Positions 46,001-54,096 of a stretch of DNA of 64,000 bases are shown in pieces. This DNA comes from Promethearchaeota archaeon. Lineage in GTDB: Archaea > Asgardarchaeota > Lokiarchaeia > Sigyniarchaeales > SOKP01. The DNA lies in the NCBI GenBank assembly GCA_030599585.1, contig JAUVNS010000008.1, positions 73,628 to 137,627 on the forward strand, read 5' to 3'. Each line of letters begins with the position of its first letter. The stretch's first letter is position 1. The notes beneath the pieces are model-generated. The model was not told where the DNA came from and ran no database searches. It was given only the letters and a program-made list of their open reading frames with translations. The translations under genes and the position numbers were made by a program.

Positions 46001-47047
46001 GTGAAGCAAATTTCAAATAAGGATGGATTAAAAAATAAACAAACAACTTCTATGTTTAGCATTGAAGTTGAAGAACAACCCAACGAAATCCTAAAATGGC
46101 TATACATTGGCACAAACTTACCCGTTTGGCCCGAGTTCTACCCATATATATTGCACGATCTTAAAGCATTTCGAACGAAATCGTTACTTCTTAAAGAAGA
46201 AGGTAATATTGCTGGTCATGTATTGGTCTTTCATGAGGATACTGAGATTCTTTATTTTGGTTTTTTTGGCGTTTTTAACAACGTAAAAGAGAAAATTGAG
46301 TTTTTGTTAAGCAAATTAATAGATTACGGTAAACAACATAATTTTCATAAAATTATCGGACCGATAAATATTCCAATTCCAATTTATGGATGGGGATTCT
46401 TGGAAAAAGATAGTATTGCAAATTTATATGTTGGAAAGCCTACTAACCTTCCTATTTATCAAGAGATGTTTTTTCAAAAAGGATTTAAAGTTAAAACAAA
46501 AGAAATCTCGCTTGAGGGACCAATATTTGAAGTTGATAGTAAAATTATGAGAGCGTATGATTCTGAAAACTATGAAATGTTTCATCCAAACAATTGGGAA
46601 GAAGTATTAAAATTTAAGGAGACTTTTTTCAAATTGAATGAGAATCTTCCTCCTGAATCCGTTATTACTCCCGGGACAGAAAATCTTTACGAAAATTATA
46701 TTAAATTTATAAAACAATATGGAGATCTTTTTCTGATTAATCTTCTCAGATATAAACCAAATAATCAGATAGTTGGTTGCTTTTTTTGTTTACCGAATCC
46801 CTTGAGGAAAAATGAGAGAGGAAATTTTGACTCAGCAGAAGCCTTTATAATATTAATTAATAAAAAGCTGCAAAATCAAGGTTTAGGTGGAATATTAATG
46901 CTCTATGCGGTAAATGAAGGTTGGAAGAACAATATTCGGTATAATGTGTCTCCTTTTGAGATTAGTTCAATACATAGTATAACGCTAGCGAAAAAATTTG
47001 GTTTCAAACATAAAAGAACTCATTTGATCTTGGAGTACTTAATTTAG
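46001..47047 (+). CDS. GNAT-like acetyltransferase
   Basis: 348 residues from GTG. It has the motif LINKKLQNQGLGGILMLYAVNEGWKN, a GNAT acetyl-CoA-binding loop (Q-x-x-G-x-G), and ends SITLAKKFGFKHKRTHLILEY, typical for the last strands. The N-terminal half (GPINIPIPIYGWGFL) looks like the N-acyltransferase family seen in many archaea and bacteria. It is 32 nt after the 415-residue GNAT gene and probably cotranscribed. Confidence 0.7.
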   Translation: MKQISNKDGLKNKQTTSMFSIEVEEQPNEILKWLYIGTNLPVWPEFYPYILHDLKAFRTKSLLLKEEGNIAGHVLVFHEDTEILYFGFFGVFNNVKEKIEFLLSKLIDYGKQHNFHKIIGPINIPIPIYGWGFLEKDSIANLYVGKPTNLPIYQEMFFQKGFKVKTKEISLEGPIFEVDSKIMRAYDSENYEMFHPNNWEEVLKFKETFFKLNENLPPESVITPGTENLYENYIKFIKQYGDLFLINLLRYKPNNQIVGCFFCLPNPLRKNERGNFDSAEAFIILINKKLQNQGLGGILMLYAVNEGWKNNIRYNVSPFEISSIHSITLAKKFGFKHKRTHLILEYLI

Positions 47048-47155
47048 CCTAATTCACCCACTTATTTATATTTATAGACTGTTATATTCTATTATAAGAT
47101 TAATTAACTAGTTCTTATTAGAACATACTGAATAAACACATTTTTGTGGTATGAA

Positions 47156-47872
47156 ATGCTATTACAATCTATCGACCAATCAAGGATATTAATAATTTTT
47201 ACAGGTCAATTGATCTTAGCAAGTATCTTCCTATTTATCGCAATTAAACTACTTATACGCACCCGACCACGCCCTATAATTACTTTAAGTATATTATATA
47301 TTTTATCCCCTGCTGGTTTTATATTTAACGTATTACATGTTCTTATAGCAGCAATCCAACCTGAGAATGTAGTATTGTTGAGAGTTATTTATTTTTTTTC
47401 TTTTTATCCACTTTTGTTTTCTCCGATTTTTCTTCTAACATTCATAATAAGTATACTGAAACTAGGAGATGTATTTACAATAAAAAAACAATTGATAATC
47501 ACTTTGATTTACGGTTTTGTAACCTTATTGATATTTTTTATACCTGAGGGAATAACTTTCACTGAGCAATGGCGACCGATTTATAGTTGGGGCTTCTTTA
47601 CAGCGATTTACATTTCATTTACAATATTTGTTACTATACCAACAATTTGGTATTCGAGACGATTAATAAAAACATTTCAAGATAGGATATTGAAGAAGAA
47701 GCTCACGACCTTTTTAATTGGTGTATTTGGGATGTATTTTGTTGTTTATGGAGCAACTCTTTATCTTACATGGCAAAACCCTCTTTTTACTACGATTTGG
47801 AGTGTAGTTACTTTTTTTCTAATGATCCCCTCAGCTATTCTCATCTATCTTGGAATTGGGAGAGAATTATAA
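47156..47872 (+). CDS. Seven-TM membrane protein, sensor-like
   Basis: About 238 residues with seven hydrophobic segments, such as LILASIFLFIAIKLLI, LLFSPIFLLTFIISILKLG, LITLIYGFVTLLIFFIP and VVTFFLMIPSAILIYLGIG. The pattern resembles the 7TM histidine-kinase N-terminal type, but no kinase or other cytoplasmic domain follows. The track begins at TTG 47144; ATG 47156 gives MLLQSIDQSR. No function can be stated. Confidence 0.6.
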   Translation: MLLQSIDQSRILIIFTGQLILASIFLFIAIKLLIRTRPRPIITLSILYILSPAGFIFNVLHVLIAAIQPENVVLLRVIYFFSFYPLLFSPIFLLTFIISILKLGDVFTIKKQLIITLIYGFVTLLIFFIPEGITFTEQWRPIYSWGFFTAIYISFTIFVTIPTIWYSRRLIKTFQDRILKKKLTTFLIGVFGMYFVVYGATLYLTWQNPLFTTIWSVVTFFLMIPSAILIYLGIGREL

Positions 47873-48002
47873 AAAACTCTTTTTTTATTGAACTTCTAAT
47901 TACTATTTTGTTTTTACCGACTTTTTTTATACAACATCCAAAAAGAGCATTTAAATAGGAATTCTTTCATAATGGAAATGTATAAGAATAATTGTAATTG
48001 AC

Positions 48003-48389
48003 ATGTATGAAGTTGATCATATTAAATCTTTAAGTGATGTTCCCGATAATATTTCTAATCTTTTAACGGAGTTAAAAGAATTTAAAGAAGATTTCAAAAT
48101 AAAAGTTGAATACTGTAAAGATAGATACAAAATTACATTATATGAGTCAACAGTTAATCGTAAACTAAGCATTACAAGATGTATATTAATGGAAATATCC
48201 GAAAATCCATGCTCGTATTCAATTCATTTGTTTAATAAACAAATACAAAATTCTGGCAATGGAGAATTAAAAAAAGTTTATGAGGTAGAAGTAGAAGGGG
48301 AAAACGATTTTAGATTGATTAAACAAGACGTAAAAGATTTAATCGAAGGTAAAAAAGGAGCTTCTTTTTCCTCTAATTACCCATTATAA
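48003..48389 (+). CDS. Small hypothetical protein
   Basis: 128 residues, acidic and lysine-rich, with predicted strands KIKVEYCKDRYKITLYES and helices. No membrane segment or motif I can name. It is followed by a T-rich stretch and the HExxH gene. Probably real because of its frame integrity and size, but unassigned. Confidence 0.55.
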   Translation: MYEVDHIKSLSDVPDNISNLLTELKEFKEDFKIKVEYCKDRYKITLYESTVNRKLSITRCILMEISENPCSYSIHLFNKQIQNSGNGELKKVYEVEVEGENDFRLIKQDVKDLIEGKKGASFSSNYPL

Positions 48390-48489
48390 GTTTTTTCCAA
48401 TTAAATACTAATTTTTTACTCTCTGATCTATTAAATGCCATCGAATAATTTTCATCATTAAATCCATTTGCATTTTTTACTAGGGTGAA

Positions 48490-49401
48490 ATGTATTTGAA
48501 AGCTAAACTTGTAGATGCTCAAACAGCATCCTCTGTAATCGCCATAAAAGACGATTATATTTCTAATTTTAGCGAGTTTGACTTACAATCTCGCTTAAGA
48601 ACCTCTAAATCGGTATCAAAAGAAGATTTATTGGAATTTCTTTCACGACAGACAGTTGATTGGACTAATTCTGAGGAAATTGTCGTTAATAGAATTTTTA
48701 GTGAATTGGACATTTGCTATAAGCCGTATAAAGAATATCTATTGGACAGCATAAAGATTATCAAAACAACAGGTCAAGAAGAATGCGACGCCGCTTACAC
48801 CAGGAATAAGTGTATATATGTCCCAAATTCTATGGTTCAATGGCCATACGACGAATTAAAAGAACTAATCGCCCACGAGCTTTTTCATGTAATCAGTACT
48901 ACCAACCCAAAATTCAGGAATGATTTATATCTTAAACTAGGATTTACAGCTTGTCCCGAATTAGATGTCCCAAACGAATATAACCATCTATATGTGTCAA
49001 ATCCGGATACTATTGGGAAGAATTCCTATGTGGAATTTGAAAACAACGGGGCTCAGATAAAAGCAGTGCCTTTTCTCTACTCTAAAACTCCGTATAGCGG
49101 TGGTTATTTCTTTGAATATTTCCGCTTTACATTTCTTGAGTCTGAATTGGAACAAGATAAATGCGTGCCGATATATGAAAACAACCGACCAAAATTCATT
49201 AGTCCTCCACATAAATTGTTTGAGATGTGCAAAGAAATCGATCCCTACAACAACCAGCACAGATTACATCCAGAAGAGATCCTGGCCTATTATTGGAGCC
49301 TATTACCCTTTTCTGAATCAAAAATAGAACCTTACAAAAGAAGTTATCTCGTAAAGATTCGGAATCTCTTAGAGCAGGAAGGAACCAGTGTATTTAGTTA
49401 A
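48490..49401 (+). CDS. Cytoplasmic zinc metallopeptidase-like protein (HExxH)
   Basis: 303 residues. LKELIAHELFHVIST carries the zinc-binding HExxH, and EEILAYYW about 130 residues later could supply the third ligand, a glutamate, as in gluzincins. The N-terminal 110 residues are unrecognised. There is no signal sequence or membrane segment, so it would work in the cytoplasm. The substrate is unknown. The membrane genes and peptide cassettes of 50-56 kb are downstream, so a role in peptide processing is possible but only positional. Confidence 0.65.
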   Translation: MYLKAKLVDAQTASSVIAIKDDYISNFSEFDLQSRLRTSKSVSKEDLLEFLSRQTVDWTNSEEIVVNRIFSELDICYKPYKEYLLDSIKIIKTTGQEECDAAYTRNKCIYVPNSMVQWPYDELKELIAHELFHVISTTNPKFRNDLYLKLGFTACPELDVPNEYNHLYVSNPDTIGKNSYVEFENNGAQIKAVPFLYSKTPYSGGYFFEYFRFTFLESELEQDKCVPIYENNRPKFISPPHKLFEMCKEIDPYNNQHRLHPEEILAYYWSLLPFSESKIEPYKRSYLVKIRNLLEQEGTSVFS

Positions 49402-49417
49402 AAATCTAATAATAAAA

Positions 49418-49443
49418 TTCTTTTTTTTTAATTTTTTACAAAT
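49418..49443 (+). terminator. T-run terminator after the HExxH gene
   Basis: A run of nine T residues (TTCTTTTTTTTTAATTTTTTAC) lies about 20 nt after the stop codon, between convergent genes. Confidence 0.45.
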
Positions 49444-49457
49444 ATTAAATTACAGAT

Positions 49458-50021
49458 TTATTTTCCTACTATAACCTGCTCCCACAGATTTCTCCTACTT
49501 TTAATAACTATGGCAACCATAAATAATCCCATTATCAGATTAGTTAGAATATTAGCAATTAAAAATCCCCGTTTTATATCACCATCGACTGCGAAAACAA
49601 GAACTAATACTCCAACAATGCTATTAGGGTCTACGAAGGGCCACAGAATTAAACTATATGGATGCATTGGAAGGTCTAAAAGGATGTGGAAAACATTTCC
49701 AAGCAGACAGGATAACACAAGAGCCGGGGTTAACTTACATACCTCTTTCACCTTAGCCTTATCGAGCTGAAATAGTAACGAAGCTAAAATAGGATATAGT
49801 AGAACAGTAGCTAAAGTTGAGATTAGAGTTCCTATAGTGAGCGCGCCAACCAAGCTGTGTAAAATGAAATGGTTGTCGATACCTATGTTAAAAAAAAGGA
49901 ATAATATTGGCACCTCAATATCGGGTATAAACGATCCAACGATTAAGCCCGGTAGATTCAATCTTTTGTTTAGTTTTGAGAGTCCCCATGCAACGGGGTA
50001 ATGTAGTGGTGTGGCTGGCAT
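49458..50021 (-). CDS. DUF4184-like integral membrane protein
   Basis: 187 residues. It begins MPATPLHYPVAWGLSKLNK, the characteristic TPxH start of the DUF4184/YbcI-like membrane group of putative metal-dependent hydrolases, followed by PGLIVGSFIPDIEVPI. Histidines in FHILLDLPMHPYSLI and four to five hydrophobic segments fit the family. Catalytic activity is unproven for the group. It is separated by 115 nt from the permease-CPBP gene upstream on the same strand. Confidence 0.75.
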   Translation of the reverse strand: MPATPLHYPVAWGLSKLNKRLNLPGLIVGSFIPDIEVPILFLFFNIGIDNHFILHSLVGALTIGTLISTLATVLLYPILASLLFQLDKAKVKEVCKLTPALVLSCLLGNVFHILLDLPMHPYSLILWPFVDPNSIVGVLVLVFAVDGDIKRGFLIANILTNLIMGLFMVAIVIKSRRNLWEQVIVGK

Positions 50022-50135
50022 TTTTAAACTCCTTCAGCGTTTTTTATTAGAATTGTTCATTTATATTTACTTTTTCTACTTAGCTTTGTTAATTCTCATA
50101 AAATCAATATTTTAAGATTTATTTCAGATCAAGTG

Positions 50136-52796
50136 CTAATACGATGGCATTATAAATAAAGAAATAGGAAAAAATGGAATAAAAAAACTAATAGGTAAAA
50201 AAATCGTTAGTATAAATATAGAGATTAATCCAGGTAGGAGGCTTCCGGTTTTTAAATAAATATATCCTAAGATTAAGCTAATAAAGCTTGAACATATAAA
50301 ATCTAAAATAACTAATGATATAATATAGGAAGATGAAACACCGGGAGATATATATGAAAAAATGGGAATGATGTAGACGAAGGCTTTTACGATGATAGTG
50401 ATGAAAGTTTGCAATAATAGCGCCCATAATTGGGAGTATTTACCTACTAACATTGTTAGAATGATACCGCGATGTAGTATCTCCTGCCAATAACAAAAAG
50501 TAAAAAGAGTTAATAAGATAACTATTATCTGTAAGTAACTTAAATTCAGTGAAGGTAAGTCTAATATTGCTTGAGTTATGAAGTAGATAATGAAGATCGA
50601 AGGAATAGTAAATAATATTGCTTTAATATGCTTTTTAAAAAAATTACTTTTCACCCAACTTAACCCTATGCAATCTAAATATTGTTTAAACGGTTGTTTC
50701 CCATATGGAAGTCCAACATACTTAGGAATGACATATAACCATATAAAACCATAAAGAAGATTTGGTACTAAGATAATTAATAAATTTTGAATTAACAATT
50801 TCAGATCTTCACTAAAGGAACGCGGGAGAAAAAAGGGATATGGGTCTATCATGGAAGAAAGGATTGCCATAACTAAACTTATAAGAAAAAACAATAAGAA
50901 ATTGATGATAAGTAGGATTACTATTGATAACCAAATATGTTTAGAGAATATTGTTGGGACAATATTTTTTTTAAGCGTTTTTTCCCTTGAAAAAAAGTCC
51001 TTATTAAAATCAGTCCATTTAGTTATGAGCCCTCCTTGATAAACTGGCAACATTATGTTAAAAATTAAGACTGAAATTAAGAATCCTAATACTATTACTG
51101 CCCAAAATAGAACCAACATACTATTGCTATCCTGGTGGTATAAAAAATTTATCCCAAACGATGTTATCCAAAAAAAAAGGATGTATGGCACAGAGATAAT
51201 CAATGTCCATTTATACATTCGGTTTTTTGGATTATAATCTTCTAACACGTAAAATTTTGCTCTCTTTTTTCCGAAGAAGTTGATTTTTAAAATAAAAATG
51301 ATTAATAAAAATAACCAAGCAAAGGGTAATGTGAAAAGGAAATTAATGAAGATAGATACAAAATTTGGAGAGCTAAGGTAAAGTAAAGATGGTAAGAGAG
51401 TTGCGCATGTTTGGATAAAATAGATTAATAATAATTTAGGTTTTGCTTGGTTTCGTGGAATTAGTGGTAAAGCGGCTATAATCGATTCTCCCCGATTATC
51501 AAAATTAGTTAAACCATAAACTATTAATCCTGAAAGAATAGGGCTAAAAGTTAATATACCAATCCAATTTTGGAAGAACCCTCTATCAAGTAGATTTATT
51601 GTTCCGATATCTTTAATCCCAAATGCTACGATAAAAATAAAAGAAAGCATTATCGGCATAATAATTGACATAAAAACTTTAAGATCTCTTGTAATTATGC
51701 GAAGATCCTTGCGAATATAAGCAATAAACGGTACACTAGGTTTTACATTCACTTTCACTTCTAAATGAGATGGTTTAGTAGTTTTTATTATGTTGATAGC
51801 TTTAAGCTTTGAAACGCTAATTCTCTCAATTGCTTTAAACGCTTTTCTAGATATCCCATATGTTATTATAACTAATAGTGCAAATCCAATTAGAGTACTT
51901 ATCCAAAGTTGGAGAGATGCATGATTAGGCGCGATTAATAAAGAAATTAAAAAACTAGAATTAAATGGGAAAGGAATAAAACTCAAAATAATATTAATTA
52001 TGGATTGGTATTCGGAAGCTGTAAATATAATGTAAAACGTCTCTATTGAGCTAAGGAACCATTGAATCAAAACATAACTACTGATGATGATAAAAATGTA
52101 ACTCAGAATATTGATTAAGCGAATAAATAAAGTTCTTTTTGAGCTCTTATCATTTATATCTAAAATTCTATTTATTCTTTCTCCAAATAATAATAAAATG
52201 CTAAATGATAATATCATATTCACAAAAGAAATTCCAAGGCATACCAAAAAAATTACTATATTTTGACTTCCAATTAACATAGTAATCGGAAAGGCAAAAA
52301 CTAAAACAATTATTGGTAAATCATAACTTCGAAATAAAGTAAAATAAACTATTCTCAAATATTTTCTTTTTGAAATGGGTAATGTCTCGAACCACTCAAA
52401 AATTTTCCCTGAGGTTATCATTGCTGTATCCAACATCCCCATTACAAAAAAACTTAGAAACTGTAAAGAAAAATAAAAGGAAAAAAGTAAACCTCCTATA
52501 AAATAAACACCTTCAATTGATGTCGAACCCTGCGAAATAAGTCTGACAATTTCGAAATAGGTTAATAAAGGAAGTACAGGTATTATTCCAAATGTGATCG
52601 CAAAAAATAATTTTGTTAAAATAACTTTAAATTTTAGTCTAAACGGATGGCGGATATATTTTTCTAAATAGTAAGATTTAGCTCCTCCCTTCGATAATAC
52701 TAATTCTTCAACAAGCAATTCTTTACTTGCATATTTTGCTAAACTAAATGATGTAAGAACCTCTTCTACCTTTAGATTTCTTCTTTTTATCTTCAT
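50136..52796 (-). CDS. ABC-2-type permease fused to a CPBP (CAAX-protease-like) domain
   Basis: 886 residues and some 18-20 membrane segments. The first about 640 residues are an ABC-2-type permease duplicated in tandem (FRLKFKVILTKLFFAITFG; IRKDLRIITRDLKVFMSIIMPIM). The last 200 form a CPBP intramembrane protease-like domain: CYWQEILHRGIIL corresponds to the EExxxR motif, but the first Glu is Gln (codon CAG, about residue 771), and GYIYLKTGSLLPGLIS lacks the usual histidine; I also see no FxxxH. The protease site may be dead. The start overlaps the 39-aa gene as ATGA. No ABC ATPase lies next to it. The peptide cassettes lie upstream on the same strand. Confidence 0.85.
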   Translation of the reverse strand: MKIKRRNLKVEEVLTSFSLAKYASKELLVEELVLSKGGAKSYYLEKYIRHPFRLKFKVILTKLFFAITFGIIPVLPLLTYFEIVRLISQGSTSIEGVYFIGGLLFSFYFSLQFLSFFVMGMLDTAMITSGKIFEWFETLPISKRKYLRIVYFTLFRSYDLPIIVLVFAFPITMLIGSQNIVIFLVCLGISFVNMILSFSILLLFGERINRILDINDKSSKRTLFIRLINILSYIFIIISSYVLIQWFLSSIETFYIIFTASEYQSIINIILSFIPFPFNSSFLISLLIAPNHASLQLWISTLIGFALLVIITYGISRKAFKAIERISVSKLKAINIIKTTKPSHLEVKVNVKPSVPFIAYIRKDLRIITRDLKVFMSIIMPIMLSFIFIVAFGIKDIGTINLLDRGFFQNWIGILTFSPILSGLIVYGLTNFDNRGESIIAALPLIPRNQAKPKLLLIYFIQTCATLLPSLLYLSSPNFVSIFINFLFTLPFAWLFLLIIFILKINFFGKKRAKFYVLEDYNPKNRMYKWTLIISVPYILFFWITSFGINFLYHQDSNSMLVLFWAVIVLGFLISVLIFNIMLPVYQGGLITKWTDFNKDFFSREKTLKKNIVPTIFSKHIWLSIVILLIINFLLFFLISLVMAILSSMIDPYPFFLPRSFSEDLKLLIQNLLIILVPNLLYGFIWLYVIPKYVGLPYGKQPFKQYLDCIGLSWVKSNFFKKHIKAILFTIPSIFIIYFITQAILDLPSLNLSYLQIIVILLTLFTFCYWQEILHRGIILTMLVGKYSQLWALLLQTFITIIVKAFVYIIPIFSYISPGVSSSYIISLVILDFICSSFISLILGYIYLKTGSLLPGLISIFILTIFLPISFFIPFFPISLFIMPSY

Positions 52797-52912
52797 TTGA
52801 AACCCAGAATAGCCATCTCTAAAGTAATATTAATCATGTAAAAATATAAAATTAATCCAATTCCAATTAGTATTGTTGGAATAAATAGTAATTTCTTCTC
52901 ATTTTCACTCAT
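52793..52912 (-). CDS. 39-aa single-TM protein, translationally coupled
   Basis: Missed by the ORF track. From ATG 52912 it reads MSENEKKLLFIPTILIGIGL... to the stop at 52793, one hydrophobic helix after a charged N-terminus. The stop overlaps the start of the permease-CPBP gene as ATGA, which strongly supports translation. Small proteins of this kind often assist ABC permeases. It follows the 99-aa gene by 41 nt. Confidence 0.65.
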   Translation of the reverse strand: MSENEKKLLFIPTILIGIGLILYFYMINITLEMAILGFK

Positions 52913-52953
52913 TTCTCTTTTGGTATGCTTTTCCTTATTAAAGATTCTGTAAT

Positions 52954-53253
52954 TTATTGATTCTTTAAAGATTTTCTGAATGCTCGAACCTTACTAAATG
53001 TATAAGAAAATATACCAATACATATAGCACTGGCAAGAAAGTTAGAGATGGACAATGATAAAGTATAGGAATATGTAAGTTTATCGTATGGAAAAATATT
53101 AGTCCTGGCATAAATTAAAACAGGAACTGCAAAGAATATTGCTACTGCGAAAAATGAGGAACCAGTACTACTCAGAACACTTAAATAAATTGCCCGTTTT
53201 TTCGTTAACCTTATACCGAGCCATCTTATTTCATTATTTTTGTTTTTTTCCAT
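52954..53253 (-). CDS. 99-aa two-TM membrane protein
   Basis: 99 residues with two hydrophobic segments (YLSVLSSTGSSFFAVAIFFAVPVLIYA and LSLSISNFLASAICIGIFSYTF) and basic ends. No family recognised. It begins the membrane part of the operon with the 39-aa protein and the permease-CPBP fusion. Between it and the upstream peptide gene are a T-run and two TATA-like stretches (around 53325-53335 and 53380-53395), so it may have its own promoter as well. Confidence 0.65.
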   Translation of the reverse strand: MEKNKNNEIRWLGIRLTKKRAIYLSVLSSTGSSFFAVAIFFAVPVLIYARTNIFPYDKLTYSYTLSLSISNFLASAICIGIFSYTFSKVRAFRKSLKNQ

Positions 53254-53430
53254 AGTTTTATTTTCACCCTTGTGTGTTATTTTATAATTTCATTCTTTGT
53301 TATTTAACCATTTTGTTACCCTTCTATTTGATATAAAAAACTGAAGTGAGAATGTGTTCCGGAGTTTTTATTGATTTTTTAAAATATAAAAAGCTTTAGA
53401 GAAAAAAGGTTCGAAAATAACATTTTAAAA

Positions 53431-53453
53431 ATAAAGGTTAAAAAAAAAATAAT
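53431..53453 (-). terminator. Poly-T stretch after peptide cassette 1
   Basis: On the minus strand the stop codon of the last peptide is followed within a few nt by a run of about ten T. A similar T-run (near 55326-55333) follows the second cassette, so it was likely duplicated with it. It could end or attenuate transcription before the membrane genes. Confidence 0.45.
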
Positions 53454-53528
53454 TTAATACCTTACTGCGGCAATATGATATCCCGTTGGGTTTAGGATTG
53501 ATTTGGCTCCCTTTTCTTTTCTTTTCAT
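53454..53528 (-). CDS. 24-aa peptide, cassette 1, type C (NPTGYH...RY)
   Basis: Too short for the ORF track. It starts MKRKEKGAK and ends ILNPTGYHIAAVRY, with GAGGT 9 nt upstream of the ATG. The paralogue at 55337 shares the first five residues and the ILNPT-x-YHI-x-x-x-RY end, 15 of 24 identical, and several codon differences are synonymous (CCA/CCG, AGG/AGA). A charged head and a hydrophobic/aromatic tail ending in Tyr recur in all members. No Cys or Ser-rich core, so it is not a lanthipeptide-type substrate. I infer a secreted or processed peptide; its function is unknown. Confidence 0.7.
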   Translation of the reverse strand: MKRKEKGAKSILNPTGYHIAAVRY

Positions 53529-53564
53529 ATTCTTTTACCTCGTTTTTTTAATTTGGTTTTGTTT

Positions 53565-53586
53565 TGTGTAGTATTTGTCGTTAAAT
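53565..53586 (-). promoter_or_regulatory. Conserved 22-nt element between peptide genes, copy 1
   Basis: On the minus strand ATTTAACGACAAATACTACA and two further bases, identical to 55451-55472 in the second cassette, although the flanking non-coding bases have diverged. It has no start codon or ORF. It lies upstream of the type C peptide gene and may act in RNA or as a protein site. Confidence 0.45.
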
Positions 53587-53623
53587 TGTGAATTTTTAAT
53601 TATTCTAAAAAAAATTATAATTA

Positions 53624-53698
53624 CTAAAATATATCAAAACGGTCAGGAATATATCCTGCGTTTCTGATTATTATCGTTCTTTTCTCTTTTTCTTCCAT
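53624..53698 (-). CDS. 24-aa peptide, cassette 1, type B (GYIPDRFDIF)
   Basis: It starts MEEKEKRTIIIRN and ends AGYIPDRFDIF, with CGAGGT 8-9 nt before the ATG. The copy at 55528 keeps KRTIIIRN-x-GY-x-PDRFD. One silent ATA/ATC difference lies inside the conserved block. Like the other peptides it is highly charged at the N-terminus and aromatic at the C-terminus. No signal peptide in the ordinary sense is present, so export would need a dedicated transporter. Confidence 0.7.
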   Translation of the reverse strand: MEEKEKRTIIIRNAGYIPDRFDIF

Positions 53699-53762
53699 CT
53701 TTTTTTACCTCGCTTTTTATTCTTTTTTTTATTGGTTTAAAAAATATTAAAAAAAATTTATA

Positions 53763-53837
53763 TTAAAATCTAAAAACTAAATTCTCTGGATTGAAGTTTT
53801 TCGTAAATTTAACTTCTTTTACTCTGGTTTTACTCAT
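53763..53837 (-). CDS. 24-aa peptide, cassette 1, type A (NFNPENLVFRF)
   Basis: First gene of cassette 1. It starts MSKTRVKEVKF and ends TKNFNPENLVFRF; a perfect GGAGGT lies 9 nt before the ATG. The copy at 55683 has 16 of 24 identical residues and keeps KNFNPENLV-x-RF, with silent CCA/CCT and GAG/GAA changes. The NP and R-aromatic end echo the type C peptide, which suggests one wider family. A TATA-like box about 105-115 nt upstream gives a leader of roughly 80 nt. Confidence 0.72.
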   Translation of the reverse strand: MSKTRVKEVKFTKNFNPENLVFRF

Positions 53838-53917
53838 AAGCTTTTACCTCCTTTTTTTTTTTTTTATTTTTTATTTTTGTTATTAAATTATAATATCCAT
53901 AAAATCCATATTTAGTT

Positions 53918-53936
53918 TTCAGATCAAAACTCTGAA
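53918..53936. promoter_or_regulatory. Inverted repeat at the start of the cassette 1 transcript
   Basis: TTCAGA-TCAAAAC-TCTGAA, 6-bp arms with a 7-nt spacer. It lies about 6 nt downstream (minus strand) of the TATA-like TATTTAAAAG, so it overlaps the expected transcription start. Confidence 0.35.
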
Positions 53937-53941
53937 TGGAC

Positions 53942-53952
53942 TTTTAAATATT
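53942..53952 (-). promoter_or_regulatory. TATA-like box of peptide cassette 1
   Basis: Minus-strand AATATTTAAAAG is the best TATA match in the gap between the RNase H-like gene and the first peptide. Transcription would begin near 53920. Confidence 0.4.
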
Positions 53953-54096
53953 TATTGAACTGTATTAGGAAGAAATCGATTTGGCAGGGTAAACGACATC
54001 AAAAATAGCAGAAATTAAGAATTCAAAAAAACAATAAAGGATCGTTATTTACATCGACAGATAAACTAAGTGAGAAATAACCAAAATTCCAGAGTA

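Noticed and set aside
47770-47958. 62-aa plus-strand ORF
   Set aside because: Overlaps the end of the 7TM gene in another frame and runs into T-rich terminator-like DNA.
50136-52796. Active CAAX protease
   Set aside because: The first Glu of EExxxR is Gln and the histidine motifs are not visible, so activity is not claimed.
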